A stretch of 64,000 nucleotides of DNA from Nitrobacter sp051535235 (lineage in GTDB: Bacteria > Pseudomonadota > Alphaproteobacteria > Rhizobiales > Xanthobacteraceae), in assembly GCF_051535235.1 (NCBI RefSeq), contig NZ_JBPPLZ010000006.1, positions 186,001 to 250,000 on the forward strand. The letters run 5' to 3'. The notes beneath the pieces were generated by a model. The model was not told where the DNA came from. It made no database searches and saw only the letters and a list, made by a program, of their open reading frames with translations. Positions 25,922-35,144 of this stretch are shown one piece after another. Both the position numbers and the translations under genes were made by a program. How positions within the stretch are numbered: the stretch's first letter is position 1; the number at the start of each line of letters is the position of its first letter.

Positions 25922-26950
25922 ATGAGCGAAGCGATCAAGACGGATGTGCTGATTATCGGCGCGGGTCCCTGCGGACTGTTCGCCGTATTCGAACTGGGGC
26001 TGCTCGATATGAAGGTGCATCTTGTCGACATCCTCGACAAGATCGGCGGACAATGTGCCGAGCTTTATCCGGAAAAGCCGATCTACGACATTCCGGGCAT
26101 TCCGCTGGTAACGGGCCAGGGTCTCACCGAGGCGCTGCTTGAGCAGATCAAGCCGTTCGACCCGACATTCCACCTTAACGAGATGGTGGAAAGCATCGAG
26201 AAGATCGGCGACCCCGGATTCCGCGTCACCACCGACGCCGGCAAGGTGTTCGAGTGCAAGGTCGTCGTGGTCTCGGCAGGGGGCGGCTCGTTCCAGCCGA
26301 AGCGGCCGCCGGTGCCCGGCATCGAGGCTTATGAAAACACCTCGGTGTTCTACGCGGTGCGCAAGATGGAGCAGTTCCGCGACAGGGAGATCCTGGTCGT
26401 CGGCGGCGGCGACTCCGCGCTCGACTGGACGCTCAACCTGCACCCGCTGGCGAAGCGGATCACGCTTCTGCATCGCCGGGACGATTTTCGCGCGGCGCCT
26501 CACAGCGTCGAGCAGATGCGCAAGCTCGTCGCCGACGGCAAGATGGATTTGAAGATCGGTCAGGTCACCGCGCTGGAAGGCGCGGACGGAAAACTCTCCG
26601 CCGCGCAGGTGAAAGGCAGCGACAACGCGATGTCGACGATCAGTTGCGATACCATGCTGCCGTTCTTCGGACTGACGATGAAGCTCGGGCCTGTCGCGAA
26701 CTGGGGACTTCAGCTTGAGAACAACCTGATCCCGGTGGAGACCGCGTCGTTCGAAACCAACGTGCCCGGCATCTTCGCGATCGGCGACATCAACACCTAT
26801 CCCGGCAAGCTCAAGCTGATCCTCTCCGGCTTCCATGAGGGCGCGCTGATGGCGCAGAAGGCGCATCGCTACGTCTATCCGGACAAGCGGCTGGTGTTCC
26901 AGTACACAACCTCGTCGTCGAGCCTGCAGAAAAAGCTCGGGGTGAATTGA
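25922..26950 (+). CDS. Ferredoxin-NADP reductase, thioredoxin-reductase-like type
   Basis: A 342-residue flavoprotein with an FAD motif at the N-terminus (IIGAGPCGLFAVFELG) and an NADPH motif (VVGGGDSALDWTLNL). IFAIGDINTYPGKLKLILSG near the end binds flavin. It lacks the CxxC pair of true thioredoxin reductases, which fits the TrxR-like FNR family found in Bacillus and Rhodopseudomonas. It passes electrons from NADPH to ferredoxin, and its neighbour is a 2Fe-2S ferredoxin, a natural partner. The end KKLGVN is typical. A dispersed repeat with a terminal stem-loop lies just downstream. Confidence 0.93.
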   Translation: MSEAIKTDVLIIGAGPCGLFAVFELGLLDMKVHLVDILDKIGGQCAELYPEKPIYDIPGIPLVTGQGLTEALLEQIKPFDPTFHLNEMVESIEKIGDPGFRVTTDAGKVFECKVVVVSAGGGSFQPKRPPVPGIEAYENTSVFYAVRKMEQFRDREILVVGGGDSALDWTLNLHPLAKRITLLHRRDDFRAAPHSVEQMRKLVADGKMDLKIGQVTALEGADGKLSAAQVKGSDNAMSTISCDTMLPFFGLTMKLGPVANWGLQLENNLIPVETASFETNVPGIFAIGDINTYPGKLKLILSGFHEGALMAQKAHRYVYPDKRLVFQYTTSSSSLQKKLGVN

Positions 26951-26958
26951 GGCGTCTA

Positions 26959-27061
26959 CAGCGTTTTCGAGCGAAGTGGATACCGGTCCGCGTGAAGAAA
27001 ACGCGTCAAATCAAAAACATAGAGCTCCGCTTCTGATTCCGTCAGAAGCAGAAAGACTCTA
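26959..27061 (+). repeat. Dispersed intergenic repeat, copy A, with terminal stem-loop
   Basis: The left half starts CGTTTTCGAGCGAAGTGG and continues to AAACGCGTCAAATC, shared with copies B, C and D. The right half ends in GCTTCTGA-TTCCG-TCAGAAGC (27029-27049), a perfect 8-bp stem that could help terminate the ferredoxin reductase transcript. It lies between convergent genes. Confidence 0.65.
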
Positions 27062-27095
27062 GTGGCGCGGCAATTCCTGAATGCTCAGATGACCG

Positions 27096-29129
27096 CTATT
27101 GCTGGGGCTGTATCGGCGCGGGCGGGGCCGGTGCCATCGGTGCGGGCGGAATCGCCAGCGGCGCCAGCGGCTCCTGCGTCACGTCGCTGGCATCGGCTGC
27201 ATTGAGATGCAGTTCGGCCTCGACCGCCGGCAGCGCCGCGTCCGCCATCGCGGCATGGCCTTCCGCGGTGGGGTGGATCGCGCCGCCGTAGACCGCGGAG
27301 AGCAGGCCCCATGTCGCGTCATGGATGTCGGAGGGCTGCATCGATGCGGGCAGCGCCTGCGGATAGGTCATCGCCGTGAAGTAGCTGTCGTTGGCGTCGC
27401 GGATCCAGCGCGCGCGCGGCAGATAAGCGCGGAAGTCGCCCGCCGGTTCCCCGCAGGTCATCGGCTGCTGCGGCGCCGCCACGATATCGCTGACGAAGCT
27501 GTCGCCCCTGGCCGAGAAACAGGCGCGGTCGAATTCGGGATCGTTGGCGGAGCGCGCGCAAAATCCGTGATCGGCGAACGCCGCCTGATGTGCTGCGACG
27601 AACGTCATGCGGTCGCTGTCGGGATCGCGGCAGATCACTCCGGATTGGCAGAGCGCGATCGCCTTCAGCCGCGGCAGGAATTCGTTCTGGACGTAGCTTG
27701 TGACCTCGGCGAGCCGTCGCGGGTCGGCGTTGAACGAGGGATGCACGTCGAAGCCGGCCTTGCCGCCGGTGCAGGGCGCGCCGCCGTTGGCCAGCGCCGG
27801 GTTGGCGTAGGAGACGAACACCACGCGCGACAGGTCGTTGCCCACCAGAGGCTTCAATGCGGCGCGGAGCTTGCCGAAGGATTGCGGCAGGTCGCGTACC
27901 AGGCCCGATCGGGAATCCTCGACCGACTCGATCAGGCCGCCGCGCTTGAACAATGCGCGCTCGGTCGGCGCATCGACGATGACGTCGGATACGAGGCCGG
28001 AGAAATTGATGTCGTTGGCGCCGATGGTCAGCAGCAGGAGATCGAGCTTGCGGTCGGGCTGGCGACGCTTCGCAGCCGCAAGCGCGTCGCGCAGTTCGGC
28101 GACCTGGCCGTTGACGGTACCCTGACACTTGGCCGAGGACAGGCATTCGCGCGCGCGCTGCGAACCGAGCAGCCCGTCGGGAATGCTGGCGCCGGTGCAG
28201 GCGAGCGGCAGGTAGGTCACCGCGATGTGCGGATACCGCACCGCGAGCGCAAGCGCGGTGCGGGTCTGGTAGCTGTAGAGCGAGCGATGGCAGGCCGCGT
28301 TCAGCCACAGCGCGCCATAGTGCTGCCAGGTCTGGAGCGGACCGGAGGTGCCGCAGGCACGGCCGCCCTTGTATCCGGCGCGGCTCGGCCGGTAATACTC
28401 GTCCGCCGCGCCGCCGAGATAGGAGCGGAAGCAGAAGCCCTCGTCCGACAGCGCAATGGCGCGGTCCGGATTGCCTTCGCCCGAGGCGATGGAATCGCCG
28501 AGGCCGGCGATGAGGATGTCGCGCACCTTGATCTGGGTCATCAGGCGCTGCGGTGCGTCGCTGCCGCTCGTGACGTCGACCGTGGCGTTGGTGGCGCGAC
28601 CGTAGCGGGCGCGGAAATCGATCGGCTCGGCGCAGTCCTGCGTCGTGGTGCGCGGGCCGTCGCCGTCGTCGAACGACCAGGCGCAGACTGCACCGACCGG
28701 GATCGCGCCGGTGAGGCGCACGGTGACCGGATGCTCCGTCGGCGTCAGGTAGCTTTCCTTGACCTTGTCCCGGGTGCAGGGCTCGCTGACATGGCCGCCG
28801 AGATCGATGCAAAGACGATTGACGGCGTTGCGGGCCCAGCCGCGGCCGTCGCTTTGCAATTCCAGAGCCTGCTCGGCTGCGAGGATGCTCTGGTTGCGTT
28901 CAGTGGCGACGTGGATCTGGAAATCGCGCTCCTCGCGGAACAGTCGGAAGCGGTTACGGACCTCCCACGAAATCTCCATTCCGCTGGCAGGCTGGCTCGG
29001 GACCGATGCGGCCGGAGGGTAGGGGTCGGGCCCATCGGGCGCGGGCTGCGCGGCGGCTTGCTGGGCGACGAGCGTGCCGAGCAAAATCAGGATGATGCGG
29101 GCGAGGGAAAAAACGTAAGTGCGGGCCAT
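27096..29129 (-). CDS. Large secreted SGNH/GDSL-family hydrolase
   Basis: A 677-residue exported protein. The signal peptide is at residues 1-28 (VFSLARIILILLGTLVAQQA, then AQP). Residues 30-180 form an N-terminal domain with paired cysteines and a PKD-like CAWSFDDGDGP segment. The SGNH catalytic domain starts with IAGLGDSIASGEGNPD (nucleophile Ser), then LTIGANDINFSGL (Asn block), and AIHPTAEGHAAMA near the end (His block). The last 40 residues are Pro/Ala-rich. It likely cleaves an ester in the periplasm or outside, but the substrate is unknown. The start MARTYVF at 29129 is chosen for the signal peptide; 29264 would add 45 Arg/His-rich residues. Confidence 0.85.
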   Translation of the reverse strand: MARTYVFSLARIILILLGTLVAQQAAAQPAPDGPDPYPPAASVPSQPASGMEISWEVRNRFRLFREERDFQIHVATERNQSILAAEQALELQSDGRGWARNAVNRLCIDLGGHVSEPCTRDKVKESYLTPTEHPVTVRLTGAIPVGAVCAWSFDDGDGPRTTTQDCAEPIDFRARYGRATNATVDVTSGSDAPQRLMTQIKVRDILIAGLGDSIASGEGNPDRAIALSDEGFCFRSYLGGAADEYYRPSRAGYKGGRACGTSGPLQTWQHYGALWLNAACHRSLYSYQTRTALALAVRYPHIAVTYLPLACTGASIPDGLLGSQRARECLSSAKCQGTVNGQVAELRDALAAAKRRQPDRKLDLLLLTIGANDINFSGLVSDVIVDAPTERALFKRGGLIESVEDSRSGLVRDLPQSFGKLRAALKPLVGNDLSRVVFVSYANPALANGGAPCTGGKAGFDVHPSFNADPRRLAEVTSYVQNEFLPRLKAIALCQSGVICRDPDSDRMTFVAAHQAAFADHGFCARSANDPEFDRACFSARGDSFVSDIVAAPQQPMTCGEPAGDFRAYLPRARWIRDANDSYFTAMTYPQALPASMQPSDIHDATWGLLSAVYGGAIHPTAEGHAAMADAALPAVEAELHLNAADASDVTQEPLAPLAIPPAPMAPAPPAPIQPQQ

Positions 29130-29272
29130 GAAGCGTTTTGACGCGATAGTTTTGGCGGAAATAAGAGGAGGTCGTCGATGGTGCCGGTGGATGAAGCGAA
29201 TGTGACGGGCGAATGATGGCTGGTCGCGACCGGGACCAGCATTGCGGCTCGCAGGTTCGCGCAATGTCGGGG

Positions 29273-30385
29273 TCAGTCCTGCGAGACCCGCGTCTTGACC
29301 GCGGGCGGCGGCGCTGCCGGGTTGTCCGCAGTGGCATCGCAGTGGCTACCGCTGTTGTGGCTGACAGTGCTGTCGCCGCCGTTGCCGTTGATCAAGCGGC
29401 GCCGTTGCCAGGGCTGCACGACATTGAGCCAAAGCTCGCGCGCGCCCATGATCGTGATCGCAAGGGCGAAGGGAATCATGAAATAAAGCATGCGGTATAC
29501 GAGGAGCGTCGCCAGCAACTCCTCCTTGCCGAACTGCGGCAAGGCCACCAGCATCGCGGCGTCGAAGACGCCCAGGCTTCCGGGGGCGTGGCTGGCAAAG
29601 CCGAGCAGGGTTGCCAGAATGAAGACCACCGATACCGAGATGAAGTCGATCGGCGGGTGCGCAGGCATCAGCAGGTACATCGCCGAAGCGCAGAAGCCCA
29701 GATCGACGACGCCGATCAGGATTTGCACGAAGGTCAGCGGCGCCGACGGCATCACGACTTTCCAGCCGTTCTGCCCAAGCTCGCGGCGGTTGCGGCCGGT
29801 GATGATCCAGATGAGGTAGATCAAGATGCCGGCGAGACAGCCGAGCGCGATCAGGCGGTTGATGGAGGGCGGCAGCAGGTCCATCGCGCTCGCGGCAGAT
29901 GGATGCCAGGCCATGCCGATCCCGAGCACGAACAGGTTGCCGAGCCAGAACGTCAGCCCGGAGATGAAACAGACCTTGGCGACGTCCAGCGCGGTGAGCC
30001 CGTGATCCGAATAGATGCGGAAGCGGATCGCGCCGCCGGTAAAGACAGTGGCGCCGATGTTGTGGCCGATCGTGTAGCTCGTGAACGCGGAGAGCGCGGC
30101 GACGCGATAGGGGATGTGATCCTTGCCGATCGTCCGCAGCGCAAAGAAGTCATAGAATGTCAGCGTACAGAACGCGCCGACCACGCAAAGCGCAGCCATG
30201 GCGATCTCATGCGGCGACTTATCGGTCAACGCGATCAGGATGGCGCTGGTGTCGACGCCCTTGAGCGTGCGGATGAGAGTGGTAATCGCGAAAGCGATAA
30301 TGACGATGCTTGCAACAACGCCAAGCCGTTTCCAGCCGATCCGTTCCTTGAAGCCGCGCTGAAGCGCGGTCAGCAGCCGATGCAT
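29273..30385 (-). CDS. YbhN/UPF0104 family membrane protein, second paralogue
   Basis: A 370-residue polytopic protein with about eight membrane segments and family features such as FYDFFALRTIGKDHIPY, TSYTIGHNIGATVFTGGAIR and GFASHAPGSLGVFDAAML. It belongs to the MprF flippase-domain superfamily, without a lysyltransferase domain, and is closer to the MprF branch than the paralogue at 2288-3247. The C-terminal 35 residues are polar and disordered. It follows upstream of the SGNH hydrolase on the same strand, with a gap of about 140 bp. Role in envelope lipid or glycan handling is inferred only. Confidence 0.82.
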   Translation of the reverse strand: MHRLLTALQRGFKERIGWKRLGVVASIVIIAFAITTLIRTLKGVDTSAILIALTDKSPHEIAMAALCVVGAFCTLTFYDFFALRTIGKDHIPYRVAALSAFTSYTIGHNIGATVFTGGAIRFRIYSDHGLTALDVAKVCFISGLTFWLGNLFVLGIGMAWHPSAASAMDLLPPSINRLIALGCLAGILIYLIWIITGRNRRELGQNGWKVVMPSAPLTFVQILIGVVDLGFCASAMYLLMPAHPPIDFISVSVVFILATLLGFASHAPGSLGVFDAAMLVALPQFGKEELLATLLVYRMLYFMIPFALAITIMGARELWLNVVQPWQRRRLINGNGGDSTVSHNSGSHCDATADNPAAPPPAVKTRVSQD

Positions 30386-30936
30386 TCGTCCTCCCGCTGA
30401 CGTCCCGAATTCGAAGTCCGCTTGTCCTTGCGAAAACCTCTCATGCGAACTTGGAATCCAGCGACACCAGGTACCTCGTTATTCTCCGTCGTTCCGGAGC
30501 GGTTTGCCGTTCGCTTGAACAGGAAGCGAACGTCTGAACCACCGCCCCCGAAATCACGACACGTTTCGAGCCGATTGGGGGGAGGGATGGCAAGCGGCTG
30601 CTCGGTCACTCATACGCGAAAAATTCCACAAGACAAAACGGCGGGTTGGCCTAAGGGAGCGTCGTCATGATTCGAATGCGGTCAGGCGCCATCATCGATC
30701 GAAAGGTCATCAGGACATGCACCTGCTGCGGTGGAACGTGCAAACGATCTCCATGCATATAGGCATAAAACCTCGCCGGTTCCATGCCCGTTTTGAGCCC
30801 CGTTCCATGCGGACATGCAAGCCGGCCGCATTGATGCATCGATTGCATGTCATTGACTTGTTGCGCCGGGAAACAATCCGTGAAGGTTCGCACGACAGGT
30901 CATGCCCGGGTCGGCAATAACGAAAACCGCGCGTCG
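30386..30936. other. 551-bp region without a convincing gene
   Basis: The left half shows nothing recognisable. The right half (about 30715-30860) is crowded with TGCA/CATGC words. These include GGACATGCA twice (30712 and 30811), GTTCCATGC twice, and TGATGCATCGATTGCATG, a partial dyad at about 30832-30849. An 80-codon minus-strand frame (30651-30893), rich in Met and His, covers the same stretch but resembles no family. It could be an operator cluster, a small RNA or degraded DNA; I cannot tell. Confidence 0.3.
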
Positions 30937-31371
30937 TCATGTCTTGCGTAGCGCGAAATAGGCGCCGCAGAAAGCCATCGCTGTGCCAAGGCCGAGCACG
31001 GCGAGCCCGGCGATGAGGCTGGCAAGCGTCGGCACCGCGGCCGGCGCCGAGGCGGCCTGTCCCGCACCGGCCAGAAACAGCACGGCGATGGCGATCAGGA
31101 ACTGCCGCAGCCGTTGCTGAATGCGGCCCGATGGCGCGCTGTGCATCAGCGTCGCGACAAAATAGCTGCCAGAGAAGCCTGCCGTTGCGACCAGCCACCA
31201 AGCGATCGCGGCGCCCGCCGGCATGAAGTCTTTTGAATCGGTACGCCAGAGGCCGCCGAGGTCGAAGCCGATCTGCGCGCCGAGCATGTGCACCGCAAGC
31301 GCGAGCAATATGCCGGACACCATGGCGCTGCCGAGAATCAGGTGGTGCGGAAAATTAGCCGTTTCAGCCAT
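30937..31371 (-). CDS. Small membrane protein, unrecognised
   Basis: A 144-residue protein with about four hydrophobic helices: residues 10-32 (ILGSAMVSGILLALAVHMLG), 52-75, 85-105 (FLIAIAVLFLAGAGQA) and 115-138. No family is recognised and there are no catalytic motifs. The start MAETANFPH at 31371 is preferred over 31407. It is divergent from the next membrane-protein gene (44 bp between starts), so the two share a promoter region. Confidence 0.65.
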   Translation of the reverse strand: MAETANFPHHLILGSAMVSGILLALAVHMLGAQIGFDLGGLWRTDSKDFMPAGAAIAWWLVATAGFSGSYFVATLMHSAPSGRIQQRLRQFLIAIAVLFLAGAGQAASAPAAVPTLASLIAGLAVLGLGTAMAFCGAYFALRKT

Positions 31372-31415
31372 GAGAGATTTGTAGGGTAGAACCCGTATCG
31401 CGAGCAAGAAATTGT

Positions 31416-32030
31416 ATGCAGGAAATTGAGCGAAGGATCGCGATCGTGCCGCCGCCCGAGATTTCGTCCCCCGGCCTCGGCTACGCCTACAGGGCCTCCC
31501 TGATGGGATCGGCGCACCGGTTCACGCTCGATGACGATGGGATATCCTGGCAGGTCGGCCGCAGATCGGGGACATGGCGGTATGCAGACATCGCCACGGT
31601 GCAGATGTCGTATCGGCCGATGTCGATGCAATCGCGGCGATTCCGCGCCGACATCAAGCATCGCGACGGCGGCCGTATCGTCGTGATGTCCACCACCTGG
31701 CAGACACTGGCGCTGATGGCCGCACAGGATGACAGCTATCGCGCCTTCATCGTCGATCTGCACCGGCGGCTTGCCGAACATGGCGGGCGAGTTTCGCTCG
31801 TTGCCGGTCTCAATCCCGTACTTTATTTTGCCGGCGCGGGCGCGCTGGCGTTGCTGGCGGCGGCGATGGCCGCTCTGCTGGTGCGGGCGCTGGTCACCGG
31901 CGAATGGGCAGGCGTGCTGTTCATTGCCGGACTGTCGGCGCTGTTCGGCTGGCAGATCGGCGGCTTCGTGCGTCGCAACAGGCCGCGCGCCTACGCCTTC
32001 GACGCGCTGCCGCAGGATCTGCTTCCGTGA
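31416..32030 (+). CDS. Conserved-looking membrane protein, unrecognised
   Basis: A 204-residue protein. The first 120 residues are soluble and resemble a PH-like sheet (HRFTLDDDGISWQVGRRSG, then YADIATVQMSYRP). Two membrane helices follow at about residues 128-180 (PVLYFAGAGALALLAAAMAA and GVLFIAGLSALFGWQIGGF) and a short basic tail. No enzyme motif is visible. It ends 9 bp before the convergent phosphatase gene. A membrane-anchored regulatory or scaffold role is possible but unsupported. Confidence 0.7.
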   Translation: MQEIERRIAIVPPPEISSPGLGYAYRASLMGSAHRFTLDDDGISWQVGRRSGTWRYADIATVQMSYRPMSMQSRRFRADIKHRDGGRIVVMSTTWQTLALMAAQDDSYRAFIVDLHRRLAEHGGRVSLVAGLNPVLYFAGAGALALLAAAMAALLVRALVTGEWAGVLFIAGLSALFGWQIGGFVRRNRPRAYAFDALPQDLLP

Positions 32031-32039
32031 GCGCCGCCG

Positions 32040-32576
32040 CTAAGCCTCCTTCAGCAGTTTCGGGCTGACGAATTGTGCGAGTTGTCCGCCTGCGAAAGCG
32101 ATGCCGTCCCACCTCTCGATGGGAAAATCGATTACCACAAGGCCCGACGTCGGCAGGTTGCGGGTCAGCGCCGCGCGCCCGGCTGCATTCCCGCCCCCGA
32201 TCAGGCCGAGCGCGAGTTCGTGCAGGCCGGGATTGTGTCCAACGATCATCAGACGTTTGGAATTCCGCGCGGCAGCAGAACGAATAAGCGCCAACAGTTG
32301 CGTCGGCTGGGCGCCGTAAAGATCCGGCAAATGCACCGCAAGCTGTTGCGGCACCTCGTCCGACATCTGTTGCTGGATGATATCCCAGGTCGCGCGCGCC
32401 CGCACGGCGGTCGAAACGAACGCCAGATCGGGCTGAAGAGGTTGCTGTCCGGCGAGCCAGGTGCCGAGTTCGACGGCATCCTTGCGGCCCCGCGCGGCGA
32501 GCGGACGATCCCGGTCCCTGCCGCTTGGGGCATCGCTCTCGGTCTTGGCGTGTCGAAGCAGCAACAGGCGGCGCAT
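32040..32576 (-). CDS. SixA-like histidine phosphatase family protein
   Basis: A 178-residue branch-2-type histidine phosphatase. LLLLRHAKTESDAP at the N-terminus carries the catalytic histidine (RHG-like RHA), and MIVGHNPGLHELAL has the second histidine. The size matches SixA-type phosphohistidine phosphatases, which remove phosphate from Hpt domains or from PTS proteins. An orphan Hpt protein is encoded at 25025, but no link is shown. I chose the start at 32576 because the homologous N-terminus begins there; the frame is open to 32981 with unlike sequence. Confidence 0.85.
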   Translation of the reverse strand: MRRLLLLRHAKTESDAPSGRDRDRPLAARGRKDAVELGTWLAGQQPLQPDLAFVSTAVRARATWDIIQQQMSDEVPQQLAVHLPDLYGAQPTQLLALIRSAAARNSKRLMIVGHNPGLHELALGLIGGGNAAGRAALTRNLPTSGLVVIDFPIERWDGIAFAGGQLAQFVSPKLLKEA

Positions 32577-32751
32577 GACGCGGTCCCGATTCGGCGTTGA
32601 AGCATGACCCGGAACGCGGGATACAGGTTCCGACTCCTGCGGCTTAATCCACAACCTTGCGCCGGACAAGGCGACGGGGGTAGTGGAGGGGACCCGCTTG
32701 GCCGCAAGCACGGACGCGAATGTCAAATCCAGAACTCCGCAAGGATACGCG

Positions 32752-34197
32752 ATGACTTCGGAGAGCACAGGTGCGGCCGATGGTCCCGGCGGCTCAGCGT
32801 CCGCCGCTGCTGCGCTGCAACGCGTCGGCTTGACCATCGATCTCGACGTCGAGATTTGCGTCGTGGGGGCAGGTCTCGCCGGTCTCACCGTGGCGCTGGA
32901 GGCGGCACGGGCGGGCGCGAACGTCGTCGTGCTCGAGGGACGCCATGTCGGCTGGAATGCGTCCGGCCACCATCTCGGCACGGTGATGCCGGGCTATGCG
33001 CTTCCGCTTTCCGATCTGATTGCGCGAGTGGGGTTCGACGACGCATACGAACTCTGGTCGCTGTCCCGGGCGGGCTCCGACTATGTTCGCGCCCATGCCG
33101 CCGAGCACGTCATTCCCGGCCTTGGGCTGACCGAAGGCGCGCTTGAAGTCTCCAATGTCGATATCGGCGACCGGCTGATCAGCCGCCTGCAAATGCTGGC
33201 TGAGGATTTCGCGACCGAGGTGGAGGGATGGCAGGTCGATCGCGTCCGCGACACACTGCGCACCGGCCGGTATTTTCACGCGGTGCATTATCCGCGAGCC
33301 TTCCAGATCGACGGACGCAGGTACGTTCACGGACTGGCTGACCTCGCGCGCAACGCCGGTGCGCGCATCTTCGAGGACACGCCCGTGGTCAGTATCGATC
33401 CGTTCGGGATTCGTAAGCGCATCGTCACCCCGCAGGCGCGTCTGCGGGCATCCCACCTCGTGCTTGCCGGCAATATCCATCTTGGAGGGGCGTTACGGCG
33501 ATTGTCCGATACGCTGGTGCCGGTCTGGCGCCATGCCGCCGTCACCGCGCCGCTGGGCGCGCGGCTCGCCGAGACTGTGACGTTTCAGGGCTCCGTCGTC
33601 GATACCGACGGCATCGATCATTTCCGGATCGTCGGCGGCGACAGACTGATGTGGGCCAGCCCGGAAACCACCTGGGATGCGCAATCCGAGCGCCGGACCG
33701 GGGCGATCTGCAGACGCATCCGCACGATCTTTCCGCAGCTCGGAGAGGTCGAGATCGCGAAGGTCTTCTCCGGCGCGATCGGACAGACCGTGCACGGCAT
33801 GCCGCAGATCGGCCGTCTGTTGCCGGGATTGTGGGTCGCGAGCGGTTTCGGCCGGCAGGGATTGAATACGTCGGCAATGGCGGGGCAACTGATCGCCGGC
33901 GGCATGCTGGAAGGCGACGACCGCTGGCGGCTGTTTTCGCCGTTCGAACTGGTCTGGGCTGGCGGAAACATCGGCCGCGCCGCCGGCTACGCCATCGGCC
34001 TGGCGGAGCGGGCGCGCTCCGCCGCTGCCGGCGGGCTTGCGCGCTATCGCGAACGCTCTCGCATCAGGGCGAGAGAGAAAGAGACCAGACTCGCCGAGGC
34101 CAACCGTCGGGCGGGAGCGCTCCCGCCGCGCTCCGCCGCTCGCCAGCCGCCGCTGCCGGATCGCCTCGAGGAAACGGCCGACACTCCCTCCCACTGA
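32752..34197 (+). CDS. FAD-dependent oxidoreductase of the DAO family with odd C-terminus
   Basis: A 481-residue protein. After about 30 low-complexity residues comes the FAD motif ICVVGAGLAGLTVALEAARA, then WNASGHHLGTVMPGY, and a C-terminal IGQTVHGMPQIGRLLPGLW / SGFGRQGLNTSAMAG segment of DAO-type amine oxidases. It probably oxidises a secondary or N-methyl amine, like PuuB or sarcosine oxidases. The start at 32752 follows AAGGA by 7 nt. The last 55 residues are Arg/Ala/Pro-rich and look unlike the family, as if the frame reads through a former intergenic sequence. Confidence 0.82.
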   Translation: MTSESTGAADGPGGSASAAAALQRVGLTIDLDVEICVVGAGLAGLTVALEAARAGANVVVLEGRHVGWNASGHHLGTVMPGYALPLSDLIARVGFDDAYELWSLSRAGSDYVRAHAAEHVIPGLGLTEGALEVSNVDIGDRLISRLQMLAEDFATEVEGWQVDRVRDTLRTGRYFHAVHYPRAFQIDGRRYVHGLADLARNAGARIFEDTPVVSIDPFGIRKRIVTPQARLRASHLVLAGNIHLGGALRRLSDTLVPVWRHAAVTAPLGARLAETVTFQGSVVDTDGIDHFRIVGGDRLMWASPETTWDAQSERRTGAICRRIRTIFPQLGEVEIAKVFSGAIGQTVHGMPQIGRLLPGLWVASGFGRQGLNTSAMAGQLIAGGMLEGDDRWRLFSPFELVWAGGNIGRAAGYAIGLAERARSAAAGGLARYRERSRIRAREKETRLAEANRRAGALPPRSAARQPPLPDRLEETADTPSH

Positions 34198-34403
34198 GGG
34201 AAAAGGTGGAATGGGCTTCAGATCGCGCCGGTTTGCGCGATCCGCGCAGGAGTGCCGCCTTGGCAATCGACCGCTCCTTGTCAGAGGAGGTGAGGCGCCT
34301 CGCAGGAAAGTGAGAAAGTTCCCGGCGCGTCAGTGTGGTTTGGGGGCAGGCGAGCCCGTATTTGGTGCATTGACCCGGTTTCCGATTGTCACGGAGATAG
34401 CCC

Positions 34404-34916
34404 ATGATCGACCGCCGTATCCTGCTCGCATCCGCCGCCGGTCTCGCGGGCCTGCTCGGCTTTCGCTGGTTGCGCGGGGAGTCCGCCCGGGCCGAGACAA
34501 AACCCGCCCAAAAGTTCGAGGTTGAAAAGACCGACGCGGAATGGCGGGCGCAACTCACGCCGCAACAGTACCGCATCCTGCGTCAGCAAGGCACCGAGCC
34601 GCCTTTCACCAGCCCGCTGCTCAAGGAGCATCGCAAGGGCATCTTCGCGTGCGCCGGCTGCGATCTTCCGCTCTATTCGTCGGAGACGAAATTCGAAAGC
34701 GGCACCGGTTGGCCGAGCTTCTGGAAGCCGCTGGACAACGCAGTCGGCGAAACCCGGGATACGACGTTCGGCATGGCCCGCACCGAGATCCACTGCCGCC
34801 GCTGCGGCGGACATCTCGGTCATGTCTTCGATGACGGCCCGAAGCCGACGGGCCTGCGCTACTGCATGGACGGGCTGGCGCTTGTGTTCCACCCGGCGGC
34901 ACCGTCGGCGACGTAG
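34404..34916 (+). CDS. msrB: Peptide-methionine (R)-S-oxide reductase, exported
   Basis: A 170-residue MsrB with an N-terminal export signal (IDRRILLASAAGLAGLLGF) in which the Arg pair before the hydrophobic stretch suggests Tat. The enzyme part has GIFACAGCDLPLYSSETKF and HCRRCGGHLGHVF (two CxxC zinc pairs), GTGWPSFW, and RYCMDGLAL with the catalytic cysteine. It repairs oxidised methionine in periplasmic proteins. It stands alone. A 15-nt palindrome shared with 2190-2204 lies downstream. Confidence 0.92.
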   Translation: MIDRRILLASAAGLAGLLGFRWLRGESARAETKPAQKFEVEKTDAEWRAQLTPQQYRILRQQGTEPPFTSPLLKEHRKGIFACAGCDLPLYSSETKFESGTGWPSFWKPLDNAVGETRDTTFGMARTEIHCRRCGGHLGHVFDDGPKPTGLRYCMDGLALVFHPAAPSAT

Positions 34917-34947
34917 GGACTTTCGTCAGAAGCGACGTTCCAGTGCT

Positions 34948-34962
34948 CGTTTCAAGGAAACG
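34948..34962. repeat. Palindromic CGTTTCAAGGAAACG, second copy
   Basis: This 15-base stem-loop is identical to 2190-2204, although the two sites are 33 kb apart. It lies 32 bp after the msrB stop, as the other lies about 40 bp after an epimerase stop. The upstream GTCAGAAGCGA resembles the right half of dispersed repeat A. It may be a short REP-like element. Confidence 0.5.
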
Positions 34963-35144
34963 CGTACTCCCCTTTTTCTTGCGGGGCCGAGCCCCCGCCC
35001 GTCCGACTTCCCCCGCAAGCGGAAGCGGTCAAGCGCCGCTCGAAACGCCAGCTCCCCCGGCAAGAGTTGCCCTCTCAGGCAAGAATGCCCCGGAGTGGCT
35101 CCCGTCGCGTAATTCTAACTCACTGAAATAGCTTATCTTTCACG

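Noticed and set aside
27099..29141. A 680-codon plus-strand frame opposite the SGNH hydrolase
   Set aside because: The minus strand has a signal peptide and all SGNH motifs; the plus frame has none and is Arg/Gly/Val-rich.
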